The notes below the pieces were generated by a model. It was not told where the DNA came from and did not search any database. It saw only the letters and a program-made list of their open reading frames with translations. DNA of 64,000 nucleotides from JBIOHP01 sp044449065 (lineage in GTDB: Bacteria; Bacteroidota; Ignavibacteria; UBA10030; SZUA-254), in the NCBI GenBank assembly GCA_044449065.1, contig JBIOHP010000004.1:1-64000 (forward strand). Reading direction: 5' to 3'. Each line of letters starts with the position of its first letter. Position 1 is the first letter of the stretch. Below are positions 54,296 through 63,255 of this stretch, piece by piece. The translations under genes were made by a program, and so were the position numbers.

Positions 54296-55137
54296 ACCTC
54301 CGCGAATCCATCGAACGATATTATGATACTCCCGCCGGTCAATTACATAAAGAGGAAGTTCGGAAACTCATCGACCGGTTCAAAGAGGAATTGAATTCAG
54401 GAGCGATACGATCAGCCGAACCGTGTGAGGGATCCTGGAAAGTCAATACGTGGGTAAAAAAAGGAATTCTTCTTGCCTTCCGTATCGCCGCCGTGCAGCC
54501 GTACGGCAACCCATCCCCGATGCAGTACTTTGATAAAGAGACTATGACGCTGAAGCAATTTGCAACGACGGATAATGTCAGGATTGTCCCCGGCGGCAAC
54601 GCGATCCGTGATGGAGTGTATGTCGGACCGGGCGTTGTCATGATGCCTCCCTCCTATATCAATATCGGTGCGTATGTCGGCGAAGGAACGATGGTGGACT
54701 CGCATGCATTGATCGGCTCCTGCGCGCAGGTCGGGAAGCATGTACACCTGAGCGCTGCGGCACAAATCGGCGGCGTGCTCGAACCCATCGGCTCGATGCC
54801 GGTGATCATCGAAGACGATGTTCTTATCGGTGGAAATTGCGGAATCTATGAAGGCGCAATCGTCAAGCGGCGTGCGGTGATTGGAGCGGGTGTGATCCTT
54901 ACCGGTTCAACTCCCGTGTACGATATTGTGCATAATAAAATTTACCGCAGGACCGATTCCGAACCGCTTTGCATTCCCGAAAACGCTGTTGTCATCCCCG
55001 GCGCCCGCGCAATCAACAATTCATTCGCGAAAGAACATCAGCTCTCTCTCTACACGCCCGTCATTGTAAAATACCGCGATGAAAAAACCGACGCCGCCAC
55101 GGTGCTCGAACAGAGTTTACGGGAAGATGTTCCGTGA
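54292..55137 (+). CDS. dapD: Tetrahydrodipicolinate N-succinyltransferase
   Basis: A 281-aa trimeric acyltransferase that transfers succinate from succinyl-CoA to tetrahydrodipicolinate, which shows that this organism uses the succinylase branch for diaminopimelate. The N-terminal helical domain is followed by a left-handed beta-helix of hexapeptide repeats (YINIGAYVGEGTMVDSHALI; VIIEDDVLIGGNCGIYEGAI; VIGAGVILTGSTPVYD). It is coupled to dapA by a 4-nt overlap and to the next gene by another. DapC, DapE and DapF are not in the window. Confidence 0.95.
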   Translation: MNLRESIERYYDTPAGQLHKEEVRKLIDRFKEELNSGAIRSAEPCEGSWKVNTWVKKGILLAFRIAAVQPYGNPSPMQYFDKETMTLKQFATTDNVRIVPGGNAIRDGVYVGPGVVMMPPSYINIGAYVGEGTMVDSHALIGSCAQVGKHVHLSAAAQIGGVLEPIGSMPVIIEDDVLIGGNCGIYEGAIVKRRAVIGAGVILTGSTPVYDIVHNKIYRRTDSEPLCIPENAVVIPGARAINNSFAKEHQLSLYTPVIVKYRDEKTDAATVLEQSLREDVP

Positions 55138-56066
55138 AACGGATTTTGATAACAGGCAGCAACGGGTTGCTCGGTCAGCAGCTTGTTGATTTGTTCACGC
55201 GGTGCGGCGATTATAATCTCATCCTTACCTCCCGGCAGCCGCAATCGGTTTTTGCCGAGGAAACGCTGCCGTACATTCAGCTCGATCTCACCCAGCGTCA
55301 GAAGGTACGGAATGTCATAGAAGAATTTGAACCGGACGTCATTATTAATACCGCATCGATAACCGACGTCGATAAATGTGAAACGGATCGTGAAACCGCA
55401 TGGCGGACAAATGTCACCGGAATCGAAAATATCCTCGCTGCGGCAAAATTAATCGGTTCGACCATTATCCAGATTTCCACGGATTATGTGTTCGACGGTA
55501 AAAACGGTCCCTACGATGAACTGGCGCGTCCGAATCCCCTTAATTATTACGGCAGAACAAAATTAGCCGGCGAAAATCTGATCAATACCTCGGGCGTGCC
55601 GGCGGTTATCATACGGAGCATGGTGCTCTATGGACTCGGAGTCGGGGTGAAACCGAATTTCGGGTTGTGGCTTCTGAAAAATTTCATTGACAATAAACCG
55701 ATGCGAATTGTCGACGACCAAATCGGCAATCCGACATTGGTAGCCGACCTGGCGTATGCGATCCTCCGGGTGGTCGAGCGGGATCACACGGGCACCTATC
55801 ATATCGCAGGACCGGATCTGGTCAGCCGCTATGATTTCGCGCTCGCATTTGCCGAAACATTTTCTTTTAACCGTAAGCTGATCACCCCGGTTAAGACATC
55901 GGCGTTGAAACAGGCTGCCGCGCGCCCTCACAATTCAGGATTTATCACACTCAAAGCGGAAACCGACCTGGGAATAAAAATGTCCGGCATCGAACGCGGC
56001 TTAACGATATTCAGGAACGAGGTAACAAGCCAGGCAAAGTATATTGCAGAACACGGCATTCACTAA
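55134..56066 (+). CDS. RmlD-like NAD(P)-dependent sugar-nucleotide reductase
   Basis: A 310-aa short-chain dehydrogenase of the extended type, beginning with GTG in a GTGA overlap with dapD. The cofactor loop is ITGSNGLLGQQLV (residues 4-16), and the catalytic Tyr-Lys pair is NYYGRTKLAGE (Y-x-x-x-K). DYVFDGKNGPYDE and the C-terminal region match dTDP-4-dehydrorhamnose reductase (RmlD). The usual RmlA, B and C partners are absent nearby, so dTDP-rhamnose synthesis is not certain. Confidence 0.88.
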   Translation: MKRILITGSNGLLGQQLVDLFTRCGDYNLILTSRQPQSVFAEETLPYIQLDLTQRQKVRNVIEEFEPDVIINTASITDVDKCETDRETAWRTNVTGIENILAAAKLIGSTIIQISTDYVFDGKNGPYDELARPNPLNYYGRTKLAGENLINTSGVPAVIIRSMVLYGLGVGVKPNFGLWLLKNFIDNKPMRIVDDQIGNPTLVADLAYAILRVVERDHTGTYHIAGPDLVSRYDFALAFAETFSFNRKLITPVKTSALKQAAARPHNSGFITLKAETDLGIKMSGIERGLTIFRNEVTSQAKYIAEHGIH

Positions 56067-56119
56067 TATTACAATAACACGAGCACCGTTTCAATTAATT
56101 TGAGAAAGACAAATCATAC

Positions 56120-57394
56120 ATGCTTGATATAAAATTTATCCGGGAACATCCCGATGCGGTTAAAGAAGGTATACGAAAAAAAGGCGAGACCGACCGTATT
56201 GATGAAATCCTGAAATTGGATTCGCAACGGCGGGAACTGCTTCAAAAAGCTGAGGTAAATAAAAACCGGCGCAATGTGGTTTCTGAAGAGATCGGCAAAC
56301 TGAAACGTTCCGGGCAGGACGCCGCTCCCGCCTTAAAGGAAATGGAAAATGTGAAAAGCCAGATCAAAATCCTTGACGACGAGCTCCGTGGAATTGAAGA
56401 AACGCTGAATAATCTCCTCTTAACTGTTCCCAATATTCCACATCAATCGGTGCCCGAAGGCAGGATGCCGGCGGATAACAAAGAAATTGCCAAATGGGGA
56501 GAGGGGCCCGTCATCGATTTCAAACCGAAACCACACTGGGAACTTGTGCAAAAGCTCGACATCATCGATTTTGAACGAGGCGTAAAAGTCACCGGAGCGG
56601 GATTCCCGATCTATAAAGGACAGGGCGCAAAACTTCAACGAGCGCTTATCAATTTCTTTCTGGATGAAGCGGCTGCGCGGGGTTACCGCGAAATTCAACC
56701 TCCCCTCATGGTGAACGAAGCAAGCGCGCGCGGCACGGGGCAGCTTCCGGATAAAGAAGACCTCATGTATACAGCTCCCAAAGATGAACTGTATCTCGTT
56801 CCAACTGCAGAAATCCCTGTAACGAATATTCATCGCGACGAAATTTTAAATGAAGACGAGCTTCCCGTTAAATATTGCTCGTACACGCCATGCTTCCGGC
56901 GCGAGGCGGGCTCGTACGGAAAAGACGTGCGGGGTCTTAACCGTCTTCACCAATTCGATAAAGTGGAGCTTGTAAAATTCGTTCATCCTGAAAAATCATA
57001 CGACGAATTGGAAGGGTTGCGGGTTGACGCAGAATCTCTCCTTCAAAAATTGGGTATTCCATATCATGTTCTTCTCATGTGCGCGGGCGATATGGGATTC
57101 ACCCAGGCAAAAAAATACGACCTTGAAGTCTGGTCGATGGGGCAATCGCGTTGGTTGGAAGTCTCCTCGATTAGCAATTTTGAAGCATTTCAAGCCCGCC
57201 GGATGAATATTCGCTTCCGCCCCCTTAAAGCTGGGAGCGGAATCAAGCCGGAAATTGTTCATACATTGAATGGTTCGGGATTGGCGCTTCCCCGCGTGGT
57301 AGCCGCTTTACTCGAAAATTATCAAACTCCTGAAGGTAAAATTATCGTGCCGAAAGTGTTGCACAAATATACCGGATTTGAAGTAATTGGTTAA
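56120..57394 (+). CDS. serS: Seryl-tRNA synthetase
   Basis: A 424-aa class II aminoacyl-tRNA synthetase that charges tRNA-Ser. The first 100 residues form the long coiled-coil arm (LDSQRRELLQKAEVNKNRRN … MENVKSQIKILDDE). Motif 2 is FRREAGSYGKDVRGLNRLHQF, and motif 3 includes LNGSGLALPRVVAALLENYQ. Residues TAEIPVTNIHRDEIL bind serine. It follows the RmlD-like gene after 53 bp. A hairpin lies just past its stop codon. Confidence 0.97.
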   Translation: MLDIKFIREHPDAVKEGIRKKGETDRIDEILKLDSQRRELLQKAEVNKNRRNVVSEEIGKLKRSGQDAAPALKEMENVKSQIKILDDELRGIEETLNNLLLTVPNIPHQSVPEGRMPADNKEIAKWGEGPVIDFKPKPHWELVQKLDIIDFERGVKVTGAGFPIYKGQGAKLQRALINFFLDEAAARGYREIQPPLMVNEASARGTGQLPDKEDLMYTAPKDELYLVPTAEIPVTNIHRDEILNEDELPVKYCSYTPCFRREAGSYGKDVRGLNRLHQFDKVELVKFVHPEKSYDELEGLRVDAESLLQKLGIPYHVLLMCAGDMGFTQAKKYDLEVWSMGQSRWLEVSSISNFEAFQARRMNIRFRPLKAGSGIKPEIVHTLNGSGLALPRVVAALLENYQTPEGKIIVPKVLHKYTGFEVIG

Positions 57395-57410
57395 ACCAGG
57401 GAAAGAGGCA

Positions 57411-57451
57411 ATGATAATTACCAACCTCGTTAAAAATGAGGTTGCCATCAT
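57411..57451 (+). terminator. Hairpin downstream of serS
   Basis: The inner stem is AACCTC (57423-57428) with GAGGTT (57438-57443), and the outer arms are ATGAT (57411-57415) with ATCAT (57447-57451). It lies 16 bp after the serS stop. There is no strong T-run, so termination here would be weak or need a factor. Confidence 0.35.
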
Positions 57452-57493
57452 TTCGTCGCCGATGGCAGGAAAAATAAGTATACATGAATTAAA

Positions 57494-59257
57494 ATGGCTC
57501 CACTGTTACGCCTAAAACCGTATTTATTAAAATATAAACCGATTCTGTTCTGGGGATTGTTAACCGTCGTCGGCAGCAATCTCTTTACTGTAGTGCAACC
57601 CTTGCTTGTGGGACGTGCGATCGATATCCTAAAAAGCGGCATAGAACTTCACTCAATCGATGAATCGGGCATTCTCCGGTACGCATTGGTTATCGTAGGA
57701 TTGTCGCTCGTGGCAGGCGTCTTTACATTCCTCACCAGGCAGACTCTCATCGTGATGTCGCGGCATATTGAATTCGATTTGCGTAACGATTTTCTGAGCC
57801 ATATCCAGCAACTCCCGCTGGCATATTTTCAAAACACGCCCACCGGCGATCTCATGGCGCATGCGACAAACGATATCAGCTCGGTGCGCAACGCGCTTGG
57901 TCCCGGCATCATGTATCCCACGGATACGATGATGACCTTCATCATGGTGCTCGCCATGATGCTGTATAAGGATTGGAAACTTACCCTACTCGCGCTCATC
58001 CCGCTGCCCGTGGTTTCTTACGCCGTATATAAACTGGGAAAAATTATTCACGAAAAGTTTGAGGAGCGTCAGGCGCAATTTTCTGCATTAACAACGCGGG
58101 CGCAGGAAAATCTTTCCGGCATTCGCATCGTTAAAGCATACGTCCGGGAAAAATATGAGATCGATCTCTTCAATACTATGAGCATCGATTATCTGAAAAA
58201 AAATCTGGTGTTGGCGCGCGCGCAATCGGTAATGTGGCCCCTCATGTTCCTCCTCGTCGGCTTTTCCCTCATCATCACGCTGTACTACGGCGGCAGGCAG
58301 GTGATAAGCGGGACGATCTCCATCGGAACCCTCACAGCATTTTTTGGCTATCTCACTATGCTCATCTGGCCCATGATAGCGTTCGGGTGGGTCGTCAATC
58401 TTCTTCAGCAAGGCGCTGCGTCGATGCACCGGCTCACCAAAATACTTGATACAAAACCCGATATCGCCGATTCAGATTCAACCGATTATTCTGTTCATTC
58501 CATCAAGGGAGATATTCTTTTCCGCAATGTAAGTTTCACGCACAAGAATGCTTCACATCCAACGTTGAAAAATATTAACCTCCACATTAAACAAGGAACC
58601 ACAATCGCGCTGGTCGGTTATACCGGCTCGGGTAAATCGACTTTTGTGAATCTTATCCCCCGTCTCTATGAGGCGACCGGAGGGGAAATATTTGTCGATG
58701 GAATCGATATTAAAAAAATTCCTCTCAATATTCTTCGTTCGAATATCGGCTATGTGCCGCAAGAGACGTTTTTATTTTCTGATTCTCTGAAAGAAAACAT
58801 TTCGTATGGAATTGATAACGGCTCGATGGATCATGTCCTTGAAGCCGCAAAAATATCGCAGATTGCAAATGATATTAAAGAATTCCCGCAAGAATTTGAA
58901 ACGATGCTTGGCGAACGAGGCATCACTCTTTCCGGAGGACAAAAACAGCGCACGAGTATTGCGCGATCTGTCATGCGGAATCCAAAAATCCTTATCCTGG
59001 ACGATGCGCTTTCCGCGGTCGATACATACACGGAAGAAGAAATCCTAAAACGACTCAGGGAGGTGATGAAAGACCGCACCAGCATCATTATCAGTCATCG
59101 CATATCGACCGTCAAACTTGCCGACGAGATCATCGTTCTGAACAATGGCGAGATAGCGGAACGCGGCAGCCACGAAGAATTGGTAACACTGGGCGGGATC
59201 TATGCGGAACTGCATACAAAACAACTCCTCGAAGAAGAATTGGAACATTTATCATAA
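57494..59257 (+). CDS. ABC exporter half-transporter, degenerate catalytic glutamate
   Basis: A 587-aa exporter subunit with six N-terminal transmembrane helices (about residues 15-310) fused to a nucleotide-binding domain. Walker A is GYTGSGKST, the signature is LSGGQKQRT and the H-loop is ISHRIST. Walker B reads ILILDDALSAVDT, so the catalytic Glu after the Asp is replaced by Asp. This is the usual mark of the degenerate site in heterodimeric exporters such as TM287/288. The partner gene follows 42 bp downstream. Substrates may be lipids or drugs. Confidence 0.92.
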   Translation: MAPLLRLKPYLLKYKPILFWGLLTVVGSNLFTVVQPLLVGRAIDILKSGIELHSIDESGILRYALVIVGLSLVAGVFTFLTRQTLIVMSRHIEFDLRNDFLSHIQQLPLAYFQNTPTGDLMAHATNDISSVRNALGPGIMYPTDTMMTFIMVLAMMLYKDWKLTLLALIPLPVVSYAVYKLGKIIHEKFEERQAQFSALTTRAQENLSGIRIVKAYVREKYEIDLFNTMSIDYLKKNLVLARAQSVMWPLMFLLVGFSLIITLYYGGRQVISGTISIGTLTAFFGYLTMLIWPMIAFGWVVNLLQQGAASMHRLTKILDTKPDIADSDSTDYSVHSIKGDILFRNVSFTHKNASHPTLKNINLHIKQGTTIALVGYTGSGKSTFVNLIPRLYEATGGEIFVDGIDIKKIPLNILRSNIGYVPQETFLFSDSLKENISYGIDNGSMDHVLEAAKISQIANDIKEFPQEFETMLGERGITLSGGQKQRTSIARSVMRNPKILILDDALSAVDTYTEEEILKRLREVMKDRTSIIISHRISTVKLADEIIVLNNGEIAERGSHEELVTLGGIYAELHTKQLLEEELEHLS

Positions 59258-59299
59258 TATGAGATTAAGCAGCGCTCACTTTAACGAATTATTGAATTC

Positions 59300-61081
59300 A
59301 TGCACGACGAAGAAATATTAGGTAAAGCGTACGACAGCCGCCTGATGAACCGGCTCATCACGTATTTGAAACCGTATAAATGGTATGTGGCGCTTGGCAT
59401 AATATTAAGTCTCATCGTTTCTGCGCTGGAAGCAATTCGCCCGTGGTTCACCAAGCACGCTGTCGACGTAAACATTGCGCAGCACGATGAAAACGGCTTG
59501 CTCGGCACGGCGTTGATGTTTCTCGGAGTTCTCATCTTTCGCGGTTTGGTCCAATACTTCAATGCCTACCTCACCCAGTGGATCGGTCAGAAGACCATTC
59601 TCGATCTTCGCATGGAAGTATTTACGCATCTTCAGCGGCTTGGATTAAAATTCTTCGACCGCAATCCTATCGGTAGATTAATAACCCGCGTTACAAACGA
59701 CATCGAGGTGCTGAACGAAATGTTTTCATCCGGCATTGTCATGGTATTCAGCGACGTATTCACTATCGCCGGAATTCTGTATTTCATGTTCTCGATGAAC
59801 TGGAAACTTGCGTCCGTTTCCCTCAGTGTGCTTCCATTTTTATTTTATGGCACATTCCTCTTCCGTAAAAAAGCCCGCGAAGCGTACCGCGATGTGCGTA
59901 TTCAACTGGCGCGGATCAACTCGTTTATGCAGGAACATATTACCGGGATGATGGTGGATCAAATCTTTAACAGGGAGAAAAAAGCGTTTGATAAGTTTTC
60001 CGGAATCAATGGCGCCCACCGTGATGCGAATATCAGATCGATTTTTTATTACGCGTTGTTTTTTCCCGGCGTCGATCTTATCGGCGCAATGGCGGTGGGA
60101 TTAATTATCTGGTACTCCGGAGTCGACGCCTTAAAGGGTTCCATCACCCTCGGAACCGTGATGGCATTTCTTCAGTTCAATGAAATGTTTTGGAGGCCCA
60201 TCCGCGATCTCTCGGAAAAATACAACATCATGCAGACCGCGATGGCTTCTTCGGAGCGGGTCTACAAACTCCTCGATGATAAGACGATCGTCCCAACACC
60301 CGGGCATCCGGTTCCGTTAAAAAATATTCAAGGCGATATCGAATTTAGCAACGTCTCGTTTGCCTACGTGGATGAAGAGTGGGTGCTGAAAAATGTCTCA
60401 TTCAAAATCAATGCCGGAGAAACCGTTGCAATCGTTGGGCATACCGGCGCCGGAAAGACTTCCATCATCAGTCTCCTGAGCAGATTTTATGAATTTCAGA
60501 AAGGGCAGATTCTCGTCGACGGAATGGATATTCGCACGGTGAACAGGGACGATCTCCGGAAAAGCATGGCGGTAGTTCTGCAGGATGTGTTTTTATTTTC
60601 GGGCGATATCAAATCGAATATCAATCTTGGTGATGCTACCATATCCACGGATAGGATTAAAGCAGCGGCACGGGTCGTCGGCGCAGACAGATTTATTGAA
60701 GCGCTTCCCCAGGGTTATGATCAAGAAGTGAAGGAGCGCGGATCCACGCTCTCGGTCGGGCAGAAACAATTAATCTCTTTTGCGCGCGCGCTTGCCGTCA
60801 ATCCAAAAATTCTTGTTCTTGATGAAGCGACCTCCAGCGTCGATACCGAGACGGAAATTTTAATTCAACAGGCGATTCAAAAACTGCTTCACGGCAGAAC
60901 ATCCATAGTTATCGCGCATAGGTTATCCACCATCCAACGCGCGAACAAAATTATCGTGATGCACAAGGGGGAGATACGCGAATCAGGAACCCACCAGCAG
61001 CTTCTCGCGCTCGGCGGTATCTACTACAAACTTTATCAATTGCAGTATAAGGAACAGGAAAAAGTTGCGGTGGCGGTTTAA
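59300..61081 (+). CDS. ABC exporter half-transporter, partner with canonical Walker B
   Basis: A 593-aa exporter subunit with six transmembrane helices and a C-terminal nucleotide-binding domain. Walker A is GHTGAGKTS and Walker B has the normal catalytic Glu (ILVLDEATSSVDT). The signature reads LSVGQKQLI, with Val in place of the first Gly. In a heterodimer with the upstream subunit, this altered signature would pair with the Walker B that lacks Glu, making one weak and one competent ATP site. The H-loop IAHRLST is intact. It is probably co-transcribed with the upstream gene. Confidence 0.92.
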   Translation: MHDEEILGKAYDSRLMNRLITYLKPYKWYVALGIILSLIVSALEAIRPWFTKHAVDVNIAQHDENGLLGTALMFLGVLIFRGLVQYFNAYLTQWIGQKTILDLRMEVFTHLQRLGLKFFDRNPIGRLITRVTNDIEVLNEMFSSGIVMVFSDVFTIAGILYFMFSMNWKLASVSLSVLPFLFYGTFLFRKKAREAYRDVRIQLARINSFMQEHITGMMVDQIFNREKKAFDKFSGINGAHRDANIRSIFYYALFFPGVDLIGAMAVGLIIWYSGVDALKGSITLGTVMAFLQFNEMFWRPIRDLSEKYNIMQTAMASSERVYKLLDDKTIVPTPGHPVPLKNIQGDIEFSNVSFAYVDEEWVLKNVSFKINAGETVAIVGHTGAGKTSIISLLSRFYEFQKGQILVDGMDIRTVNRDDLRKSMAVVLQDVFLFSGDIKSNINLGDATISTDRIKAAARVVGADRFIEALPQGYDQEVKERGSTLSVGQKQLISFARALAVNPKILVLDEATSSVDTETEILIQQAIQKLLHGRTSIVIAHRLSTIQRANKIIVMHKGEIRESGTHQQLLALGGIYYKLYQLQYKEQEKVAVAV

Positions 61082-61243
61082 TATACGGCGATTTATGTAA
61101 ATCGCCCCGGGGTTAGTTGGAAATTTGCCCTATACATAATCGAAGCTGATACATTCTGTGGTGGACATTGACACAGGAATTAGTTATACTACGGGAAACC
61201 AACGAACGATTGTTTTCGTTTACACATAAAAGGAGTGATTGGT

Positions 61244-61657
61244 ATTTCTTTCTCAACTGAATTTATAGACGACGGTAAAGGCGTGATCCAGGTCGCCCGC
61301 GGCAAGGTTAGCGGGACTGAAATCATTGATGGTTCGCTGGAAATTCAACATTTTCAGGAACGCACCGGCACGCTCAGATATGGTTTGGTCGATTTGACTG
61401 ACGTATCCCATCTGGATATAACAACAGAAAATATCCTTCGCATCGTCCAGACAAATGTTATTACATCCAAATTATCACCCAGCTCCGTCGTTGCCATTGT
61501 CGCATCAAAGGATTTCACGTACGGGATTGCTCGCATGTGGGAATCATTCGCCGTAGAAACAGGATGGAAAACAAAAATATTCCGAAAACGCGACGAAGCT
61601 GAAATATGGCTGCGCGATACGCTCGGTTCGAAGACGACAGAAATTTCCTCAAAGTAA
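61244..61657 (+). CDS. STAS-like small regulatory protein with apparent ATT start
   Basis: About 138 aa, alternating strands and helices (GVIQVARGKVSG, YGLVDLTDVSHLDITTENILRI, VVAIVASKDFTYGIARMWESF) in a pattern like SpoIIAA/STAS or related anti-sigma-antagonist folds. A perfect AAGGAG lies at 61231-61236, which places initiation at the ATT at 61244 (7 nt away). No ATG, GTG or TTG lies at a proper distance; the in-frame GTG at 61235 is inside the ribosome-binding site itself. It could be regulated by an RsbU-type phosphatase, but none is adjacent. Confidence 0.65.
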   Translation: MSFSTEFIDDGKGVIQVARGKVSGTEIIDGSLEIQHFQERTGTLRYGLVDLTDVSHLDITTENILRIVQTNVITSKLSPSSVVAIVASKDFTYGIARMWESFAVETGWKTKIFRKRDEAEIWLRDTLGSKTTEISSK

Positions 61658-61785
61658 AATCTCATTTTAGGTATGCTGTCCGGTGTTTTAGAAAAACCGA
61701 CCTTTGACGTTTGAATACAGATTGAGGATATTTTCTGTCGAGAGAGTTCATCTATCCACACCACCAGCGCCGGTAGTAATAAAGA

Positions 61786-63039
61786 ATGCAATACCAGAAT
61801 ATAAAATATCTTTTAATTCTCGCATCGATTGTGGTTGTCTTTCTGAATATTTCCTGCCGGGAGAATCCAAGCGCTCCCAATATCCCTGTCGTCAATTTTA
61901 GTTTTAAAATCGTTGTTCAGGATAGCGCGGGCCATCCCGTTCCTGGAATGCAGATTAAAGTGTCGTTCAAGAATAGTCTCGACCCATTCGGCTGGTCGAT
62001 CCCCTATGTTACTAAAATTGCCTATATTGCCACTGATACATCCACGTCTGCCATCCTGGCTCAAACCTCGGCGTATGTTGTCGTTGACCGGTCGGGCTTA
62101 CCCGATGCAGATATATTCGGGGTTACTAAAAGTGACGGATCCTATAGTTGTTCTGATAGTTTGCGATTCCCCGTGGCGCTAAAGCAACTCGATAACGCGA
62201 TCATCAGCATGACTACAACCGATCCGGCAGAACGCGCCAGAATCTCCTACGGCAGCGCGGACAGTGTTCAGATCATCCTTCGCGATACACTCACAGGGAA
62301 ACAAAACGTTCATTACCAATGGCTCACAAGAGGAGCAAACGAATTTCACTATACATGGAATCCATCACTGACGAATTATGATAACACGAATCTTCAGTAC
62401 GGGAAAAAGATTCCCGCGACTCCTCCCATAATACCGGGGGATTGGAATTCAATCAAGTTCACCGATCAGCATGGCACCATACAGACGTTATATTTCAGCC
62501 CCGCCGACTCCACGCTTGATCTTGGACCGTACGAATTACCTCCGCCGCCTCCCCTGGGTATTTTCGATGTTCGCTTCGATACTCAATATATGGTGGCGCC
62601 CGGCAGTTACACCGATACCATCTCATATCCAATCACCGTACAAGCGGCAGATTCAGGTTTTCCGGTAGTGGTAGAGTGGAATACTCCTTACCCTATAACA
62701 GTTTATGGACAACTCAACTATGGAGCAAACCAACAATGGCTTACAGGCACGGGAACGATTACCGTCAGCGACAAATATACCTACTTTTATCTCACGGTTT
62801 TGCCTTCCGGTTCTAACCCGTTAGCGCCAACACGCTGGAGTTCGGTTAATCCTTACCCCAATCCCACAAATGGTTCGTCAAAATTCACCTATAACGTTGC
62901 TGCGAGAGCGGCTATAAGAATTACCGTATACAACTTACGCGGAGAGTTGCTCACAACGCTTGTCGATTCGAGGATGAGCCCGAATACCTATACCGTTTCC
63001 TTCGACACGGGAACTCTCGCTCTTGATGGATGTCATTAA
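61786..63039 (+). CDS. Secreted protein with truncated sorting domain
   Basis: A 417-aa protein of unknown function. The N-terminus is a lipoprotein-like signal (LASIVVVFLNISC, Cys near residue 24). The middle has beta-sandwich segments (FKIVVQDSAGHPVPGMQIKV resembles a carboxypeptidase-regulatory or Ig-like domain). The C-terminus begins as a type IX sorting domain (SSVNPYPNPTNGSSKFTYNV … RITVYNLRGELLTTLVD) but stops at TAA 63037-63039 after GCH, where homologous domains continue GVYFYRI. Readthrough would add LHIELHNIS, which fits the missing part. Confidence 0.75.
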   Translation: MQYQNIKYLLILASIVVVFLNISCRENPSAPNIPVVNFSFKIVVQDSAGHPVPGMQIKVSFKNSLDPFGWSIPYVTKIAYIATDTSTSAILAQTSAYVVVDRSGLPDADIFGVTKSDGSYSCSDSLRFPVALKQLDNAIISMTTTDPAERARISYGSADSVQIILRDTLTGKQNVHYQWLTRGANEFHYTWNPSLTNYDNTNLQYGKKIPATPPIIPGDWNSIKFTDQHGTIQTLYFSPADSTLDLGPYELPPPPPLGIFDVRFDTQYMVAPGSYTDTISYPITVQAADSGFPVVVEWNTPYPITVYGQLNYGANQQWLTGTGTITVSDKYTYFYLTVLPSGSNPLAPTRWSSVNPYPNPTNGSSKFTYNVAARAAIRITVYNLRGELLTTLVDSRMSPNTYTVSFDTGTLALDGCH

Positions 63040-63255
63040 CTCCACATCGAATTGCATAATATTTCATTCCTGATCGGAGGATGAGAGGCAGATAGGTTTC
63101 TATGCTTCCATCACATTAAATTTTATTTATTTTCACAAGGGAACATTGCGCCATCGCCGGAAGTTAAACGAATGTGACGCCGCAGAAATACTCGACAGTG
63201 TTTTTGCGTTATTCAGTACGCTGGATGTATTCATATATTCTGAAAGGGTTTTTCA

